Shown piece by piece: positions 26,156-35,003 of a DNA stretch of 64,000 nt (position 1 is the first letter of the stretch; each line of letters opens with the position of its first letter). This stretch comes from Candidatus Thalassospirochaeta sargassi. GTDB taxonomy: Bacteria; Spirochaetota; Spirochaetia; UBA9216. The stretch is taken from positions 62,001-126,000 of the forward strand of contig JAQQAL010000008.1 of assembly GCA_028532855.1 (NCBI GenBank), written 5' to 3'. The notes under the pieces were generated by a model. That model made no database searches. It was given only the letters and a program-made list of their open reading frames with translations, and was not told the origin of the DNA. Made by a program: the position numbers and the translations under genes.

Positions 26156-26917
26156 TTGAAAACACTTATATCATGGAACGTAAACGGTATCAGAGCCGCT
26201 GAGAAAAAAGGCCTTTTCGACTGGATGGCTGAAAAAGATGCCGACTTTGTCTGCCTGCAGGAAACCAAGGCACAGATTGAGCAGCTGAACGAAACATTCA
26301 CCGCTCCCGACGGATATAAATCCTGGTTCGCATCAGCAGAAAAAAAGGGTTACAGCGGGGTTGTCACCTACGCAAAAGAAGAGCCTCTTTCAGTTTCGAC
26401 CCTGGATATTGACGAATTCGACGCCGAAGGTCGGAGCATCATCCTTGAATACCCTGATTACAATCTGATTAACTGTTATTTCCCAAACAGCCAGGATGCC
26501 GGCAAACGAATAGACTACAAGATCCGCTTCTGCGATGCCGTGATGGAATACTGCGATAAAACAGTTGCCGATGGAAAGAATATAATCCTCTGTGGAGACT
26601 ATAATGTTGCCCATAAACCGATTGACCTTGCCCGCCCCAAACAGAATGAGAAAAATCCCGGCTACCTGCCGGAAGAACGAGCCTGGATGGATAAGTTCAC
26701 CGGCGCAGGCTATATAGACACCTTCAGAAAATACTGTCAAGACCCGGAACGATACAGCTGGTGGTCATACCGCTTCAAGGCGCGTGAGAACAACACAGGG
26801 TGGCGCATCGACTACTTCTGTGTTAACCCCGGTTTTGAAGACCGGCTCGAAAGCGCCGACATCCTTGATCAGGTCATGGGTTCCGACCACTGCCCCGTCG
26901 AACTCGTAATTAAATAG
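26156..26917 (+). CDS. xth: Exodeoxyribonuclease III
   Basis: A 253-residue base-excision-repair nuclease with AP endonuclease and 3'-5' exonuclease activity. Motifs of the ExoIII/APE1 family are present: SWNVNGIRA, the metal-binding Glu in CLQETKAQ, GYSGVVTYAK, CGDYNVAHKPIDLA, WWSYR, GWRIDYF and SDHCPVEL at the end. The start is TTG 26156, preceded by AGGGGG 5 nt upstream; the longer open frame overlaps the permease gene and has no family support. Confidence 0.95.
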   Translation: MKTLISWNVNGIRAAEKKGLFDWMAEKDADFVCLQETKAQIEQLNETFTAPDGYKSWFASAEKKGYSGVVTYAKEEPLSVSTLDIDEFDAEGRSIILEYPDYNLINCYFPNSQDAGKRIDYKIRFCDAVMEYCDKTVADGKNIILCGDYNVAHKPIDLARPKQNEKNPGYLPEERAWMDKFTGAGYIDTFRKYCQDPERYSWWSYRFKARENNTGWRIDYFCVNPGFEDRLESADILDQVMGSDHCPVELVIK

Positions 26918-26922
26918 GGCTT

Positions 26923-27159
26923 ATGAAGGTCACAAACAAAAACCTGGGAAAGTTCATCGGCTTCATGATTATGCTCTGTGTCGCCGGAACCCTTGCCTGG
27001 GAACTGTTCGAACTTATCCTGAATACAGTCGGTATAGGCCTCAACCTCAGCGCCGGCCCTGTCGGCTTCGACATTGATATTCTTTCGGTGTACATGTCAA
27101 TTAATCCGGGCTCACTTGCCGGACTCGCCGCCGGCTGGTTTTTATTTAGAAGGGTATAG
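26923..27159 (+). CDS. Small two-helix membrane protein, DUF4321-like
   Basis: A 78-residue protein with hydrophobic segments at about 10-30 and 58-76. The ending GSLAGLAAGWFLFRRV resembles DUF4321 proteins, which in clostridia also lie next to maf and end in a similar LGLLLYRR sequence. Function is unknown. AGGG lies shortly upstream of the ATG, and the maf gene starts 6 nt after its stop. Confidence 0.6.
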   Translation: MKVTNKNLGKFIGFMIMLCVAGTLAWELFELILNTVGIGLNLSAGPVGFDIDILSVYMSINPGSLAGLAAGWFLFRRV

Positions 27160-27165
27160 ATACCA

Positions 27166-27795
27166 ATGAATAACGCTGAAATCATCCTCGCATCGGGATC
27201 GCCGCGGCGGCAGGATATACTGAAACAGATGGGACTGAGGTATACAGTCGAACCGCAGGATGTAGACGAAAGCTTTGCCGGCATGACGGCTGAAAATGAG
27301 GCGAGGCGCCTTGCAGCAAAGAAGGTGCAGACCTGCATCGACAACCGGTGGCCGGTCAGCGGCAGGGAGAATCCTTTAGGGGACTGGATCCTCGGCGCGG
27401 ACACCTTTATTGTTTATAAAGGATTGTTCATGGGCAAACCTGCCGACCGAAGCGATGCCCGACGAATGCTGAAATTACTTGCGGACAATACACATACAGT
27501 CATAACAGGCCTTGCCCTGAATATAGCCTGTGACATTGCCCCCCGAGACGGCAAACCGCTTATGACAACAGCAGTCTGCCGTACTGAGGTTACTTTTGCC
27601 CCGATGTCGGATGATGAAATTGAATGGTATCTGGACACGGACGAATGGCGGGATGTTGCTGCCGCATACCGGATACAGGAGAAAGCAGCTATGTTTATCA
27701 GCTCAATTCAAGGCTCCTGGTCCAACGTGATGGGGTTGCCAATTAATACATTTTATGGCATGCTCAGGGCAAATAATTTTAACTTCCGAAGCTGA
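27166..27795 (+). CDS. maf: Maf-family nucleoside triphosphate pyrophosphatase
   Basis: A 209-residue cytoplasmic enzyme that hydrolyses non-canonical or modified nucleoside triphosphates to monophosphates. Family motifs: ILASGSPRRQDILKQMG (7-23), VDESFAG, ARRLAAKKV, the catalytic Asp in LGADTFIVY, GKP..RSDARRML, and YRIQEKAAMFISSIQGSWSN followed by VMGLP. It is of normal length. It is the last gene of the run starting with the ABC-F gene; a weak AT-rich hairpin overlaps its stop codon. Confidence 0.93.
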   Translation: MNNAEIILASGSPRRQDILKQMGLRYTVEPQDVDESFAGMTAENEARRLAAKKVQTCIDNRWPVSGRENPLGDWILGADTFIVYKGLFMGKPADRSDARRMLKLLADNTHTVITGLALNIACDIAPRDGKPLMTTAVCRTEVTFAPMSDDEIEWYLDTDEWRDVAAAYRIQEKAAMFISSIQGSWSNVMGLPINTFYGMLRANNFNFRS

Positions 27796-27836
27796 AATTT
27801 TTACTTTTCAGTTTTGAGAAAAAGAGAAGGATACCG

Positions 27837-27893
27837 GAGAAATCAACATTGTTTCGCAATTTTTGATTTCTCTGAAGAACCGTTGGTTCTTCA
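27837..27893 (+). promoter_or_regulatory. Two adjacent hairpins in the rpsB leader
   Basis: First hairpin: 9-bp stem GAGAAATCA (27837-27845) with TGATTTCTC (27864-27872), and an inner ATTG/CAAT stem. Second: perfect 9-bp stem TGAAGAACC (27873-27881) with GGTTCTTCA (27885-27893) and a 3-nt loop. No T run follows, so neither is a typical terminator. They lie 80-136 nt before the rpsB start and could be an autoregulatory binding site for S2. Confidence 0.45.
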
Positions 27894-27972
27894 AGGATAA
27901 GCTGTTTCAGGAATGAATTTCCTCATTTCTGATATAAAAGCTAATCCCGGTAAGTACTCAGGAGGAATCACA

Positions 27973-28839
27973 TTGGCAGTAGTAACAATGAAGAACCTGC
28001 TTGAGTCAGGTGTACACTTCGGACACCAGACCAAGAGGTGGGACCCGCGGATGAAGAAATTCATCTTTGCAGAAAGAAACGGTATTCACATCATCGACCT
28101 GCAGAAAACTATCGTTTCAATCAAGGAAGCATACGAAGTAGTACGCGGCCTTGTTCATAACGGACAGACAATACTTTTTGTCGGCACCAAGAAGCAGGCC
28201 CAGGCAGCCATTCAGCGCGAAGCTGAAAGATGCGGTATGTTTTATGTAAACAACCGATGGCTCGGCGGTATGCTCACAAACTTTTCAACAATCAAAAAAT
28301 CAATTCTCAGACTCAAAAAGATTGAGAAGATGGAAGTAGACGGTACTTTCGAAAGCCTGACAAAGAAAGAGGTTGCAAAACTCAATAGAGAAAAGGCAAA
28401 GCTCGAAAAGAACCTAGGCGGCATCAAGGAGATGAAAGATCTTCCCGGTGCAATCTTCATAATCGACACAAGAAAGGAAGCAATTGCAGTTGCCGAAGCA
28501 AAAAGAATGGGTATTCCCGTTATTGCTGTAGTCGACACAAACTGCGACCCCACCGACATTGACTTCCCGGTACCGGGTAATGATGATGCAATCAGAGCAA
28601 TCACGCTTTTTACTCAGATTATTGCAAACGCTGTTGTAGAAGCGGATAACGAAATAGGTCTTGAAGTAATTGAAACACTCCAGGATGACGACGAGGGCGC
28701 AGAAGCTCCCGCAAAGGCAGCTGAAACTGTTGAAGAGACAGTAGAACAAGTCGCGGCACCCGCCGAAGAAGAGACTGCAACAGAAGTATTTAATTCTGAA
28801 GATGCGCCCGCCGAAGAAGAAAAAAAAGAAGAAGAATAG
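27973..28839 (+). CDS. rpsB: 30S ribosomal protein uS2
   Basis: A 288-residue ribosomal protein. [20 protein letters not shown] is the standard S2 beginning; [15 protein letters not shown] and [12 protein letters not shown] follow, and [13 protein letters not shown]-type sequence occurs near residue 190. The start is TTG 27973, set by AGGAGGA 7 nt upstream. Beyond the normal end (about residue 235) is a tail of about 45 residues made mostly of Glu, Ala, Pro and Thr. It begins the rpsB-tsf-frr-uppS-cdsA-dxr-rseP series. Confidence 0.97.
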   Translation: MAVVTMKNLLESGVHFGHQTKRWDPRMKKFIFAERNGIHIIDLQKTIVSIKEAYEVVRGLVHNGQTILFVGTKKQAQAAIQREAERCGMFYVNNRWLGGMLTNFSTIKKSILRLKKIEKMEVDGTFESLTKKEVAKLNREKAKLEKNLGGIKEMKDLPGAIFIIDTRKEAIAVAEAKRMGIPVIAVVDTNCDPTDIDFPVPGNDDAIRAITLFTQIIANAVVEADNEIGLEVIETLQDDDEGAEAPAKAAETVEETVEQVAAPAEEETATEVFNSEDAPAEEEKKEEE

Positions 28840-28856
28840 AAATCAGGAGTAAACCA

Positions 28857-29702
28857 ATGGCAGATGTAAAACCAGCTGACGTAAAGAAGCTCCGGGATAA
28901 AACCGGAGCAGGTATGTTGGACTGCAAAAAAGCCCTTGTTGAAGCAGAAGGCGATTTCGCTAAGGCGGAAAAGCTTCTTAAGGAACAGGGACTTGCAGCA
29001 GCAGCAAAAAGAGGCGACCGGGCAACAAACGAAGGCCGTATATTCACAAAAATCGCAGACGGCAAGGCAGCAATTCTTGAACTTGCTTGTGAAACCGACT
29101 TTGTAGCGATAAATGAAAACTTTGTAAACGCAGGCAAAGAGCTTGTTGAAGCTATAGTTGCCGACAATCTCACCGAAATTACTCCTGATCTTGAAGAAAA
29201 GGTAAAACTGGCAATCAGTAAACTTAAAGAGAACATGTCTATCAAAAGGTTCAAAAGCTTTGTACTTGCCGACAATGAGTTCTGCATGGACTACATTCAC
29301 GGCGAAGGCGGTATCGGTGTACTTGTAAAGCTGTCCGCTGATGATAAGTCGCTCTTCGACAATGATGCAGTAAAGGAATTTGCATTCGACTGTGCGCTGC
29401 ACATTGCTGCTTTCAACCCCCTTTACCTTTCAAAAGAAGTTGTCGATGAAGCTTACACAAAAGAACAGACTGAAATATTCATGAAGCAGGCTGAAAACCT
29501 CGGAAAACCAGAAAAGGTACTCCAGGGAATTGTAAAAGGCAAACTCAATAAACATTTCGCACAGATCTGTCTCCTTGATCAGCCTTTCGTAAAGGATGAC
29601 AAAAACAGCCTCGCTAATGTTCTTGCTTCAGTCGGTAAGGAAGCCGGTGGAAAACTTAAAATCGAAGATTTTGTATACTACAGGGTCGGAGAAGAAGTTT
29701 AA
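28857..29702 (+). CDS. tsf: Translation elongation factor Ts
   Basis: A 281-residue nucleotide-exchange factor for EF-Tu. The N-terminal UBA-like domain reads VKKLRDKTGAGMLDCKKALV; the TDFV motif, which inserts into EF-Tu, is in ACETDFVA at about residue 78. The core and the dimerisation region follow, and CLLDQPFVKDD marks the C-terminal part. It starts 17 nt after rpsB with AGGAG in place. Confidence 0.97.
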   Translation: MADVKPADVKKLRDKTGAGMLDCKKALVEAEGDFAKAEKLLKEQGLAAAAKRGDRATNEGRIFTKIADGKAAILELACETDFVAINENFVNAGKELVEAIVADNLTEITPDLEEKVKLAISKLKENMSIKRFKSFVLADNEFCMDYIHGEGGIGVLVKLSADDKSLFDNDAVKEFAFDCALHIAAFNPLYLSKEVVDEAYTKEQTEIFMKQAENLGKPEKVLQGIVKGKLNKHFAQICLLDQPFVKDDKNSLANVLASVGKEAGGKLKIEDFVYYRVGEEV

Positions 29703-29726
29703 TCCCGAAGGATCTGATATAAATAG

Positions 29727-29752
29727 ATGCTGCCCCCCGGGGCAGCATTTTT
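29727..29752 (+). terminator. Terminator or attenuator between tsf and frr
   Basis: A 10-bp perfect stem ATGCTGCCCC/GGGGCAGCAT followed by TTTTT, 24 nt after the tsf stop. The frr ribosome binding site (AAAAGGAG) follows within a few bases, so this probably lowers rather than abolishes expression of downstream genes. Confidence 0.75.
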
Positions 29753-29767
29753 CAAAAGGAGATAAAA

Positions 29768-30322
29768 ATGCAGGAATCAATATCCAAAGCCGAAGATAAA
29801 ATGAAAAAATCGGTTGCAGCTCTTGAAGATGAGTTCAAAACCATCAGAACAGGACGAGCCTCGGCGGCTCTTTTTGATCAGGTAAAGGTTGAGGCATACG
29901 GCACCCCTACCCCGCTGAGCCAGGTTGCTACTGTGTCAGTTCCTGAAGCCAGACTGGTAGTCATTCAGCCGTGGGACAAGGGGCTTCTATCCGAAATTGA
30001 AAGAGCAATACAGAAATCAGAGCTCTCCGTTAACCCGAGCAACGACGGTAAGGTGATCAGAATTGCAATTCCGCCTCTGACTGAAGACAGAAGAAAAGAA
30101 TTTGTAAAGGTTGCAAAAAATATGGCTGAACAGAGCCGTGTAGCCGTTAGAAATGTTCGCCGCGAAGCGAATGACAACCTTAAAAAGAAACAGAAAGCAA
30201 GCGAAATAACTGAAGATGATGAAAAGAAGGGAGCTGATGAAGTACAGAAGCTCACCGATAACTATATAAAAGAAATAAATCTCCTTCTCGAAGAAAAAGA
30301 AAAGGAAATAATGGAAATATAA
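29768..30322 (+). CDS. frr: Ribosome recycling factor
   Basis: A 184-residue two-domain protein that splits post-termination ribosomes together with EF-G. Conserved sequence includes RTGRASAALFD, YGTPTPLSQVA, the VIQPWDK segment, IRIAIPPLTEDRRKEFVK and RNVRREAND. Length is normal. It has its own ribosome binding site straight after the tsf terminator and is followed 6 nt later by uppS. Confidence 0.97.
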   Translation: MQESISKAEDKMKKSVAALEDEFKTIRTGRASAALFDQVKVEAYGTPTPLSQVATVSVPEARLVVIQPWDKGLLSEIERAIQKSELSVNPSNDGKVIRIAIPPLTEDRRKEFVKVAKNMAEQSRVAVRNVRREANDNLKKKQKASEITEDDEKKGADEVQKLTDNYIKEINLLLEEKEKEIMEI

Positions 30323-30328
30323 TCCGTA

Positions 30329-31045
30329 ATGGCAGATTTTCAGGTAGATAAAACCCGCCTGCCGCTGCACATGGCATTCATCATGGACGGTAACGGCAGA
30401 TGGGCTAAACAACAGGGCAAAGCCAGGACAGCCGGACACCGCGAAGGCCTTGACGCCGCAAAACGTATCGTCAAGGCAGCTTCGGATATGGGTATAAAAT
30501 TCATAACCCTCTATACATTTTCTACCGAAAACTGGAAACGTGCCGAGGAAGAGGTTTCTTTTCTGATGAACCTCATCAGCCGTCATTTAAAAAAAGAAAT
30601 GGATTTTTACTGTAAAAATGAAATCCGTGTCGTACACAGCGGTGACCTTGAGGGCCTCCCTGCTGCGGTTCAGGATGAAATAAAGACTGTTGCCGAGGCC
30701 ACATCCGGTTTTACAGGAACTGCTGTTAATCTTGCGATTAACTACGGTGGAAAAAATGAGATAATCAGAGCCGTAAACAGATGGACAGCCTCTGAAGCCT
30801 CCCGGAATGCGCTGACGGAATCTACACTTTCTAAGTATCTTGACTGCCCGGATTTCCCGGATCCGGATCTAATTGTAAGAACCGCCGGCGAACAGCGATT
30901 GAGCAACTTCCTCATATGGCAATGCGCCTATTCGGAATTCTACTACAGCAACAAACTCTGGCCTGACTGGGATGCTAACGACCTTGAACAAGCGGTTTTG
31001 AGCTTCCAGAACAGGGACAGAAAATTCGGAGGGATCAATGAATAA
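30329..31045 (+). CDS. uppS: Isoprenyl transferase (undecaprenyl diphosphate synthase)
   Basis: A 238-residue cis-prenyltransferase that makes the lipid carrier for peptidoglycan. Motifs: AFIMDGNGRWA (catalytic Asp and phosphate loop), GHREG, TLYTFSTENWKR, NYGGKNEI, PDPDLIVRTAGEQRLSNFLI followed by WQCAYSEFYY. The 3' end overlaps the cdsA start by 8 nt, so translation is coupled. Confidence 0.95.
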   Translation: MADFQVDKTRLPLHMAFIMDGNGRWAKQQGKARTAGHREGLDAAKRIVKAASDMGIKFITLYTFSTENWKRAEEEVSFLMNLISRHLKKEMDFYCKNEIRVVHSGDLEGLPAAVQDEIKTVAEATSGFTGTAVNLAINYGGKNEIIRAVNRWTASEASRNALTESTLSKYLDCPDFPDPDLIVRTAGEQRLSNFLIWQCAYSEFYYSNKLWPDWDANDLEQAVLSFQNRDRKFGGINE

Positions 31046-31883
31046 TCTGGCTAAACGCATTCTTCTTGCAGTTGTAGCGCTACCATTATTGATAGTACTT
31101 ATATTTATTCTGCCTCATAACTCTCATTTGCTTCTTAACATACTGATTCTGGCATTATCCGTAATAGGCGGACTTGAAGCAAGAAATCTTTTTACAAAAC
31201 GAAAGACCATTCTTAGTCCGGTTAAAACTGCTATTTTTTCGGGTATTTTTCCACTTTTCAGCATTTTCATTGTTATGGGCCTTTTGTCTGAGCAGATGAT
31301 CATCCCGCTTCTGGCTATATCAATAGGTATTCTTTTTATGCGCGAGGCGCTGATGCGCGACAAGGATCTTATACAGTCAGTACTTGAAAGACTTCCAGCA
31401 TACTGTTTCCTTCTGATATTCCCCGGCTTCTTTATTTCTTTTCTAATCAGGTTGAATATTTTCGCAGAATCCTCACTGATGCTTGTAATATTTCTTACCT
31501 TCGTTTTCAGCAATGATACCTTTGCCTACTTCTCAGGAATGCTGTTCGGTCAAAACAGCAGAGGTATTTTTCCTGTAAGCGCGAAAAAAAGCCTCGCCGG
31601 CTTGATTGGCGGTCTGACGGCAGCAGGAATCGCAGGATATATTTATTTTATATTCTTTCCCCATATTTTTAAAAACAACCCTGCCTTCGCCATTCTCACA
31701 GGCCTGGGTATCGGTTTCACTTCGGTTATCGGAGATCTGGTTGAGTCAGCTTTGAAAAGATCTGCCGACGAAAAAGACAGTGGAACATTAATGGGAGGAA
31801 GAGGAGGAGTTCTTGATTCTATAGATTCAATACTCTTCAGCGCTCCTCTATACTACTACATTATGCTCTACATGCAGAATTAA
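31038..31883 (+). CDS. cdsA: Phosphatidate cytidylyltransferase
   Basis: A 281-residue integral membrane enzyme that makes CDP-diacylglycerol. Six to eight hydrophobic segments are present, with NDTFAYFSGMLFG and the C-terminal signature GDLVESALKRSADEKDSG before GGRGGVLDSIDS. The usual signature has HGG and DR at the last two positions; here Arg and Ser stand there. Lys-Asp and the final Asp residues are kept, so activity is likely. The gene overlaps uppS and lies 9 nt before dxr. Confidence 0.92.
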   Translation: MNNLAKRILLAVVALPLLIVLIFILPHNSHLLLNILILALSVIGGLEARNLFTKRKTILSPVKTAIFSGIFPLFSIFIVMGLLSEQMIIPLLAISIGILFMREALMRDKDLIQSVLERLPAYCFLLIFPGFFISFLIRLNIFAESSLMLVIFLTFVFSNDTFAYFSGMLFGQNSRGIFPVSAKKSLAGLIGGLTAAGIAGYIYFIFFPHIFKNNPAFAILTGLGIGFTSVIGDLVESALKRSADEKDSGTLMGGRGGVLDSIDSILFSAPLYYYIMLYMQN

Positions 31884-31892
31884 GAGATTTCA

Positions 31893-33026
31893 ATGAAAAG
31901 AAAAAAACTTATTATTCTTGGCTGTACCGGTTCAATAGGTCGCAATACCGCCACCGTACTTAAAGCAAATAAAGAATTCTTTGAGGTTGCAGGAATATCA
32001 GCACACACCGATGAGAGCAGCCTGATGAAATTCTCCGAGACCTTCGGTGTTAAGAATATCTGTCTCTCGGGCCGCACCCCTTCCTACCCCGGAATAAACT
32101 ATACCGGCGAAGATGGGCTGATTGAAATGATTCGGGAAACTGAAGCTGATCTGGTACTTAATGGTATTGCAGGTTCAGCAGGACTTGCCTCATCTATAGC
32201 ATGCCTTGAGGCGGGAATGGATCTTGCATGCGCAAACAAAGAAACAATCGTTATGGCCGGGGAATTAATCCTTGAGCTTGCGAATGCAAATAACGCTAAA
32301 ATAATACCCGTTGACTCAGAACATTCAGCCATATGGCAGCTGATGCGCGGTTTTAACAAAGACTATATTGCGGAACTGATTCTAACTGCATCCGGCGGCG
32401 CATTCAGGAACAGATCCATTCAGTCATTGGAAAATGTAACTGTCAACGCCGCCCTGGCTCATCCGACCTGGGAGATGGGTCCGAAAATCACAATTGACAG
32501 TGCGACAATGGCAAACAAGGGCCTTGAAATTATTGAAGCACATTTCCTTTTCGGAATACCGGCTGAAAAGATAAAAATTGTAATTCATCCAAAAAGCTAT
32601 GTTCATTCATTCATCAGAACAATAGACGGCTACCTGTATTCACAGATCAGCCTGCCCGATATGTCCATACCTATCCAGAACGCTCTGAGCTGGCCGGATA
32701 TTATTCCAGCTAATTTTGCGGCTCTGGATCTGCCGGGGGTAGCGCTGGAGTTTCAAAAACTTGATAAATTAAAATATCCTATTGTAAAAAGCGCATATTC
32801 AGCGCTTGAACAGAAAGGAGCCTACCCACTTGCATTCAATGCTGCAAATGAGGTAGCGGTTGCTTCTTTTATTGAAGAAAGCATAGGATTTACAGATATT
32901 GCAGCTCTTGTAGAGGATGTAATGCAAATGAACTGGCCGGGAACGATTGAATCTTTCGAGCATATTTTTACCATAGACTCGGAAGTACGGGCTAAAACAA
33001 TAAAAATGATAGAGAAAATCAGGTAG
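31893..33026 (+). CDS. dxr: 1-deoxy-D-xylulose-5-phosphate reductoisomerase
   Basis: A 377-residue enzyme of the non-mevalonate isoprenoid pathway, converting DXP to MEP with NADPH. Motifs: [10 protein letters not shown] (nucleotide binding), [21 protein letters not shown] (metal-binding Asp and Glu), [27 protein letters not shown] followed by GLEIIEAH, and FNAANEVAV near the end. It supplies precursor for UppS encoded two genes upstream. Confidence 0.97.
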   Translation: MKRKKLIILGCTGSIGRNTATVLKANKEFFEVAGISAHTDESSLMKFSETFGVKNICLSGRTPSYPGINYTGEDGLIEMIRETEADLVLNGIAGSAGLASSIACLEAGMDLACANKETIVMAGELILELANANNAKIIPVDSEHSAIWQLMRGFNKDYIAELILTASGGAFRNRSIQSLENVTVNAALAHPTWEMGPKITIDSATMANKGLEIIEAHFLFGIPAEKIKIVIHPKSYVHSFIRTIDGYLYSQISLPDMSIPIQNALSWPDIIPANFAALDLPGVALEFQKLDKLKYPIVKSAYSALEQKGAYPLAFNAANEVAVASFIEESIGFTDIAALVEDVMQMNWPGTIESFEHIFTIDSEVRAKTIKMIEKIR

Positions 33027-33031
33027 GAATA

Positions 33032-34393
33032 ATGATAATAAATATTTTAATTGGATTAATCGGACTGGGTATAGTCGTATCGATCCACGAATTCGGGCAT
33101 TTCACGGCAGCCAAACTAACGGGGATTGAGGTTGAGGCCTTCTCCCTCGGTTGGGGAAAATCCATATATCGTCATAAATTCAAAACTACGGAATTCAGGC
33201 TCTCTATTTTCCCAGTAGGCGGATACTGCAAGATGAAGGGCGAAGAAATGTTTCAGAAAGCCCTGACTGATGGTTCTGTAAATATACCTCAGGAAGAGGG
33301 TTCTCTGTTCGCCGCCCACCCGCTCAAAAGGATAATCACCTATCTTGCCGGTCCAGGCTTCAATTTTATATTCTCAATCCTGTCGCTGGCGGTAATCTGG
33401 TTCGTCGGCTTCACAACATACACCTACGATAATAAAATCATCCTCGCTTCCGATTACCAGACTACAGCTGCTGAACAAGTGCTGCCAGCCGACGAAGCGG
33501 GCATCATGACCGGCGACCGAATTATATCAATCAACGGAAAGCCTGTCGAAAGTTTCTACGATTGTCAGAATTATATTTCTCAGAATCCGGAAGAACCCCT
33601 GTTGATAACAATCGACCGTGACGGACTTATAATCGAAACAACCGTCACCCCCGAGTTAGACCGTACAACCGGCATGGGCTATATAGGTATTTCCGCCTGG
33701 ATTGAACCGGTTATTGGCTGGGTTCAGCCTGATTCATCCGCAGCTGTAGCAGGGCTGATTGAGGGCGACAGAATCGTCAGTATTAATGATATAGACATTG
33801 CGCATCAGGTTCAGCTTTCGGCAATCATCAGAGAAAACCCGGCTCGACTTAACCTGGTCTACGAACGCAACGGAACCCTTTATGATACAGTACTTATTCC
33901 GCATATAAACGAGGAAGGCATACCTGCTATGGGGGTATCCTTCGCCGGTATAGAGATTGTATCTCCTGATTTGAACATCTTTCAGGCAATAGCTCATGGA
34001 GCCGAGGAAACCTTCACTACTTTGGCCCTCAGCATCAAAAGCATTGGTCTCCTATTCAGAGGCGTGGATGTGAAGGAAGCGGTTGCAGGACCTGTGAAAC
34101 TGACCTATTATATGGGAGAAGTTGCATCTTCAGGTTTTAAAACCGGTATAGGAGAAGGATTTTCCAATTTCTTCAGATTTATGAGTCTTATCAGTGTTGC
34201 GTTGGGGTTCATGAACCTTTTACCAATACCTGTAATCGACGGCGGAATGATAGTATTCAATATTGCAGAACTGATAACCGGCCGAACGCCAAAAACTAAA
34301 TCGCTTTACCGATACCAAATGATTGGATCTTTCGTGATTCTTCTGTTACTATTGTTAGCTGTATTCAGCGACTTGAATTTCCTGTTCGGCTGA
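33032..34393 (+). CDS. rseP: RIP metalloprotease RseP
   Basis: A 453-residue site-2 protease. The zinc site HEFGHF is in the first membrane helix (about residues 19-24), the third zinc ligand in [11 protein letters not shown] near residue 395. Two PDZ domains lie between ([16 protein letters not shown] and [16 protein letters not shown]). It cleaves membrane proteins such as anti-sigma factors and signal-peptide remnants. Its position after dxr is the same as in many bacteria. Confidence 0.95.
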   Translation: MIINILIGLIGLGIVVSIHEFGHFTAAKLTGIEVEAFSLGWGKSIYRHKFKTTEFRLSIFPVGGYCKMKGEEMFQKALTDGSVNIPQEEGSLFAAHPLKRIITYLAGPGFNFIFSILSLAVIWFVGFTTYTYDNKIILASDYQTTAAEQVLPADEAGIMTGDRIISINGKPVESFYDCQNYISQNPEEPLLITIDRDGLIIETTVTPELDRTTGMGYIGISAWIEPVIGWVQPDSSAAVAGLIEGDRIVSINDIDIAHQVQLSAIIRENPARLNLVYERNGTLYDTVLIPHINEEGIPAMGVSFAGIEIVSPDLNIFQAIAHGAEETFTTLALSIKSIGLLFRGVDVKEAVAGPVKLTYYMGEVASSGFKTGIGEGFSNFFRFMSLISVALGFMNLLPIPVIDGGMIVFNIAELITGRTPKTKSLYRYQMIGSFVILLLLLLAVFSDLNFLFG

Positions 34394-34411
34394 GACCGGA
34401 GGACTTTATTA

Positions 34412-35002
34412 ATGATTAAAATACCCTGCCATTGCGGCAATATAATTGAATCTGATATGAATACCGAGATAGATCTTGCATCAACGCCCGAAATCTATGC
34501 CCGGATAATTGACGGCACATTCATGACTTTCAGCTGCCCACAATGCGGCAATGAGCTGAAAACCGAGGTTGAATTACACCTATTCGACAAGGGAGAAGAT
34601 TTCGACATACAGTTCCTGCCGGAACTCGAAAGGGCAAACTTTCTCAGCGGAGGGATTACTGCCACCTCAAAAAGAATAGCGATCGGTTATAATGAACTTG
34701 TTGAAAAAACAATAATTGCCGGAACCAAACTGGATGATCGCATCATCGAAATTATAAAATTCAGAATGCTTGAAAAAGCAGATAAGGACAATCTCAGCAT
34801 CACTTTTAATTCCGTAGAAGGTAGTGATCTTGTCTTTCATATTGCGGGGCTCAAACCCGATCAGATAGGAATTTCACATATTCCAATGTCCGTTTATCAG
34901 AATCTCGAAAATAAGATTGATGAACTGCTTGTAGATGATGATATTAAACTTTTCACCGACGGCCCGTATGTTTCCGTCAGCCGAGTTTACCTGGAGGACT
35001 AA
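34412..35002 (+). CDS. CpXC-domain protein
   Basis: A 196-residue protein beginning MIKIPCHCGNIIE, with a second cysteine pair in FSCPQCGNELKTEVE (about residues 41-55). This is the pattern of the CpXC domain, in which the four cysteines probably bind zinc. The rest is alpha/beta, without membrane segments. Function is unknown. It lies between rseP and the WD40 gene and its stop is followed within 2 nt by the next GTG. Confidence 0.75.
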   Translation: MIKIPCHCGNIIESDMNTEIDLASTPEIYARIIDGTFMTFSCPQCGNELKTEVELHLFDKGEDFDIQFLPELERANFLSGGITATSKRIAIGYNELVEKTIIAGTKLDDRIIEIIKFRMLEKADKDNLSITFNSVEGSDLVFHIAGLKPDQIGISHIPMSVYQNLENKIDELLVDDDIKLFTDGPYVSVSRVYLED

Positions 35003-35003
35003 G

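Noticed and set aside
28614-29402. 262-codon open frame on the minus strand across rpsB and tsf
   Set aside because: It is antisense to two certain genes, full of Cys, Phe and Ser runs, and has no family resemblance; it mirrors the codon bias of tsf.
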